Part shown: piece by piece, positions 6,396 through 8,843 of the stretch
How positions within the stretch are numbered: the stretch's first letter is position 1
Layout of the letters: each line of letters starts with the position of its first letter
Assembly: GCA_021157645.1 (NCBI GenBank)
Contig: JAGGWC010000220.1
Coordinates: 1 to 8,843 of the forward strand
DNA length: 8,843 bases
Origin: Candidatus Cloacimonadota bacterium
Lineage (GTDB): Bacteria > Cloacimonadota > Cloacimonadia > Cloacimonadales > TCS61
Direction of reading: 5' to 3'
Made by a program: the position numbers and the translations under genes
Notes under the pieces: generated by a model
The model's database searches: none
What the model saw: the letters and a program-made list of their open reading frames with translations, nothing else
Told to the model about the DNA's origin: nothing

Positions 6396-7108
6396 TTTAT
6401 CCTTTTCTTTAATTGATAATATTTTAATTTCCAAACAACAATTATTGCTTCACGAACTATCTTTTTAGACATCTTAGATTGCCCTACACGCCTATCAGTA
6501 AACACAATGGAAAGTTCTTTAATTTTAAATTTCTTAACCCATGTTCGGAAATTCATCTCAATTTGGAATGAGTATCCATCTGATAGGATATCGTCCAGAT
6601 TGATGCTTTCAAGCACTTCTCTTCTGAAACATTTGAATCCACCTGTTGGATCATTTATCCTCATTCCAGTTATCATCTTGGCATATTGAGCTGCCAAAAA
6701 ACTCAGGATCAACCTACGTAATGGCCAGTTTACAACATTAATTCCTTTTAGATACCTTGAGCCAATTACAAGATCAGCATTTTCCATTTCATCGAGAATT
6801 CTTGGAATATCATTTGGATCGTGCGAAAAATCTGCATCCATTTCAAAGATATAATCATAATCATTTTTTAGTGCATATTTGAAACCGGCAACGTAAGCTG
6901 ATCCGAGTCCCATTTTTCCTTCACGTTCCAATAAATGAATACGCTTATTTTCTTTCTGTTTTTCCTTAACTATATTAGAAGTTCCATCAGGTGAGTTGTC
7001 GTCAACTATTAGAACATCAATACTTTCTTTCTGCCTGAGGGCTGCGTCAATGATAAGAGAGACATTTTCTGCTTCATTATAGGTTGGAATAATAACTAAT
7101 GTTTTCAT
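6392..7108 (-). CDS. GT2 glycosyltransferase, DPM1-like polyprenol-phosphate sugar transferase
   Basis: The 238-residue product resembles the catalytic domain of dolichol/polyprenol-phosphate mannose synthases, which move a sugar from a nucleotide donor to a lipid phosphate at the inner membrane face. The GT-A motifs appear in order: IPTYNEAEN (7-15), VDDNSPDGT (35-43), the metal-binding DAD (91-93) in EMDADFSHDP, GSRY (116-119), WPLRR (128-132), DPTGGFK (153-159) and YSFQIEM (179-185). A basic FTDRRVGQSKMS segment (203-214) follows. There are no C-terminal transmembrane helices, so it is the short single-domain type. The donor (GDP-mannose or UDP-glucose) cannot be read from sequence. The start codon overlaps the acyltransferase stop as ATGA, and its own stop overlaps the rlmD start the same way. 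Confidence 0.9.
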   Translation of the reverse strand: MKTLVIIPTYNEAENVSLIIDAALRQKESIDVLIVDDNSPDGTSNIVKEKQKENKRIHLLEREGKMGLGSAYVAGFKYALKNDYDYIFEMDADFSHDPNDIPRILDEMENADLVIGSRYLKGINVVNWPLRRLILSFLAAQYAKMITGMRINDPTGGFKCFRREVLESINLDDILSDGYSFQIEMNFRTWVKKFKIKELSIVFTDRRVGQSKMSKKIVREAIIVVWKLKYYQLKKRIK

Positions 7109-7860
7109 TTTTCATCCATATTATTTTTTAATAATTGTGTTTCAGGAACTTTTGCTTTGCGTTTTGCAGGAACTCCCTGCCAGATATCTTCAGCAGTTAC
7201 ATCCTTTGTTACAAGGCTTCCGGCTGCAACCATTCCATCTTCATTTATCGTCTTTCCCGGCATGATAGTTGAATTCACTCCGATTCGACTGCCTTTTTTC
7301 ATTGTGATCCCTTTAAAATGATTGAAGCGTTCTTTATCACGAGCCATATAATTATCATTGCTGGTGGCAACTGCCGGAGCAACAAAACAATAATCCTCAA
7401 TCTCAGAATATGCTGTGATATAGCAATTCGTTTCTAATTTACATCTTTCACCAATTGTCACAAAATTCTCAATTGATACATTTCTTCCAATAATATTCAG
7501 ATCACCAATTATTACATTTTCACGAATTGTTGCCAGATCTGCAATCAGACAATTGCTTCCAATTTCACATTGAACATAAATTACAACATTCGTTCCGATT
7601 TGACATTGATCTCCAATTTTAGCAGGTTTCAAATTTGGATCCACTTTAAAAATACTGCGAGGAGAACTAAGTGGTTTTTTACCAATAATTGTGTTATCGT
7701 CAATTCGTACATTATCGCCTATCTCGCATCCTTCGTGAATAACTACGCTATGACCGATCAGGCAATTTGTTCCAATTACCACATTATCCAATATCACACA
7801 ATTAAAACCAATTTTTGTGTCAGCTCCAATTTGTGCTGAATCTGAAATATGCTGATTCAT
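7105..7860 (-). CDS. Left-handed beta-helix (hexapeptide) sugar acyltransferase
   Basis: The 251-residue protein is built almost wholly of hexapeptide repeats of the [IV]-G-x-x-x-x type, which fold into a left-handed beta-helix trimer. Repeats run from about residue 3 to 58 and from 80 to 225, interrupted by a loop around 60-78 (GKKPLSSPRS). The C-terminal part, with FVAPAVATSNDN (159-170), RIGVNSTIMPG (192-202), AAGSLVTKDV (212-221) and GVPAK (229-233), is the signature of NDP-sugar N- or O-acetyltransferases such as the WbpD/WlbB group. A role in surface glycan or modified-sugar synthesis is likely and fits the coupled glycosyltransferase gene. The acceptor is unknown. The start is supported by GGAGG five bases before the ATG. 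It is the first gene after the gdhA terminator, so its promoter should lie in 7861-7930, where I see no convincing consensus. Confidence 0.88.
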   Translation of the reverse strand: MNQHISDSAQIGADTKIGFNCVILDNVVIGTNCLIGHSVVIHEGCEIGDNVRIDDNTIIGKKPLSSPRSIFKVDPNLKPAKIGDQCQIGTNVVIYVQCEIGSNCLIADLATIRENVIIGDLNIIGRNVSIENFVTIGERCKLETNCYITAYSEIEDYCFVAPAVATSNDNYMARDKERFNHFKGITMKKGSRIGVNSTIMPGKTINEDGMVAAGSLVTKDVTAEDIWQGVPAKRKAKVPETQLLKNNMDEK

Positions 7861-7930
7861 CTAATCCTCCAAATTATGATGAAATCACATTTATTAACAC
7901 TTGATTTGAAGTAAAGTATTTTAATGAGTA

Positions 7931-7963
7931 AATAGAAAAAGCCTGCAGAAATCTACAGGCTTT
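7931..7963 (-). terminator. Intrinsic terminator of gdhA
   Basis: An 8-bp stem pairs aaagcctg (7938-7945) with caggcttt (7956-7963), extended after one mismatch by two pairs closing an aaat loop. Read on the minus strand the stem is followed at once by a U-tract (TTTTT, then CTATTT). It lies 25 bases after the gdhA stop codon and separates gdhA from the acyltransferase operon. Confidence 0.88.
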
Positions 7964-7988
7964 GAATTCTTAATATTCAGTTTCTAAT

Positions 7989-8843
7989 TTACACAAGACC
8001 TTGATCAAGCATTGCATTTGCTACTTTCATGAATCCAGCAATATTAGCACCTTTAACGTAATCTACAAAGTCACCTTCAGTTCCATATCTAACGCACTGT
8101 TCGTGAATATCTTTCATTATTCTATGAAGTTTTTCATCCACTTCTGCGCGAGTCCAATTAAAACGAAGACTATTTTGTGACATCTCAAGTCCGCTTGTAG
8201 CTACACCACCAGCATTAGCAGCTTTACCAGGAGCAAAGATAATTTTCTCTGCTTGTAAAGTATGAACAGCTTCTGGAGTACAACCCATGTTAGAAACTTC
8301 AACAACATATTTGCAGTCATTAGCAATCAAGTTCTTGGCATCTTCTTCACCTAATTCGTTTTGAGTTGCACATGGCATGGCAATGTCACATTTAACTTCC
8401 CAAGGACGTTTCCCTTCAAAGAAAGGAACATCAAATTCTTCAGCATAATCTTGAACTCTATCATTGTTAGAAGCACGCATTTCCAGAAGGAAATCTACTT
8501 TTTCACCCGTAATACCAGCTTCATCATAAATATATCCATCAGGACCGGAAAGTGTAACAACCTTACCACCCAATTCATTTATTTTTAGTATTGCACCCCA
8601 TGCAACATTACCGAAACCGGAAACGGTAACGGTTTTACCTTTGATCTCATCTTTAACTTCAGCCAGCATATCAGTACAGAAATAAACCGCACCAAAACCT
8701 GTTGCTTCCGGTCTTACAAGACTTCCACCCCAGTTCAAACCTTTTCCGGTAAGAACGCCGGTAAATTCATTCTTTAGTTTTTTGTACATTCCAAATAGGT
8801 AACCAATCTCACGTCCACCCACACCGATATCACCGGCTGGAAC
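7989..8843 (-). CDS. gdhA: Glutamate dehydrogenase, hexameric NADP-type; N-terminus beyond window edge
   Basis: The enzyme interconverts glutamate and 2-oxoglutarate plus ammonia. The 284 visible residues are the C-terminal two-thirds of a usual protein of about 450. The frame is open to the right edge through PAGDIGVGGREIGYLFG, so the GTG at 8822 is an internal valine, not the start. GLNWGGSLVRPEATGFG (35-51 of the fragment) is typical of the small hexameric GDH family. The nucleotide-binding loop is GFGNVA (76-81), followed by SGPDGYIYD (99-107), which suggests NADP(H). The segment usually written GANMPTT is here SNMGCTPEA (184-192). FAPGKAANAGGVATSGLEMSQN (203-224) and the C-terminal MLDQGLV are intact. 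It ends with its own terminator. Coenzyme preference is inferred from family resemblance. Confidence 0.96.
   Translation of the reverse strand, partial: VPAGDIGVGGREIGYLFGMYKKLKNEFTGVLTGKGLNWGGSLVRPEATGFGAVYFCTDMLAEVKDEIKGKTVTVSGFGNVAWGAILKINELGGKVVTLSGPDGYIYDEAGITGEKVDFLLEMRASNNDRVQDYAEEFDVPFFEGKRPWEVKCDIAMPCATQNELGEEDAKNLIANDCKYVVEVSNMGCTPEAVHTLQAEKIIFAPGKAANAGGVATSGLEMSQNSLRFNWTRAEVDEKLHRIMKDIHEQCVRYGTEGDFVDYVKGANIAGFMKVANAMLDQGLV

Noticed and set aside
6396..6434. Longer start for the RlmD-type methyltransferase (452 residues)
   Set aside because: It would overlap the glycosyltransferase gene by 43 bases. The ATGA start has a good ribosome binding site and leads directly into the TRAM domain.
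7570..7839. Plus-strand open frame opposite the acyltransferase gene
   Set aside because: The minus-strand frame shows clear hexapeptide repeats; the plus-strand product is low-quality sequence.
8820..8822. GTG as the start codon of gdhA
   Set aside because: The frame continues upstream through conserved PAGDIG to the window edge, so this is an internal valine codon of a truncated gene.

Overview
This window is an A+T-rich stretch of bacterial chromosome in which every recognisable gene lies on the minus strand. In the direction of transcription (right to left) the order is: 3' part of gdhA (glutamate dehydrogenase) with an intrinsic terminator; a tightly coupled trio (left-handed beta-helix sugar acyltransferase, DPM1-like GT2 glycosyltransferase, RlmD-type 23S rRNA m5U methyltransferase); a 365-bp non-coding stretch packed with palindromic repeats; a small CxxC/CxxC putative zinc protein; ileS; and the 5' part of a DUF1015 gene that runs off the left edge.

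The organism looks like a low-GC, probably anaerobic bacterium of the FCB group. The isoleucyl-tRNA synthetase resembles, from memory, Bacteroidota-type IleRS (GIHH in place of HIGH, archaeal/eukaryotic-like IleRS2 architecture). The glutamate dehydrogenase and the abundant intergenic hairpin repeats fit candidate phyla such as Cloacimonadota. This placement is an inference from protein flavour, not a database result.

The genes are mostly housekeeping: nitrogen assimilation (gdhA), surface or glycan synthesis (acyltransferase and glycosyltransferase), ribosome modification (rlmD), translation (ileS) and possibly serine metabolism (DUF1015). The acyltransferase, glycosyltransferase and methyltransferase genes overlap by 4 bp (ATGA) at both junctions, so they are almost certainly one transcript with coupled translation. 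The zinc-protein, ileS and DUF1015 genes are separated only by copies of a 53-56 bp double-hairpin element and may form a second transcript.

I found no defence system, prophage, transposase, CRISPR array, tRNA or rRNA. The most distinctive signals are the swapped catalytic signature of IleRS (GXHH, a class associated with mupirocin hyper-resistance) and a three-copy MITE-like double-hairpin repeat that supplies the stop codons of two genes. A cluster of other palindromic repeat families occupies the gap at 4711-5075.
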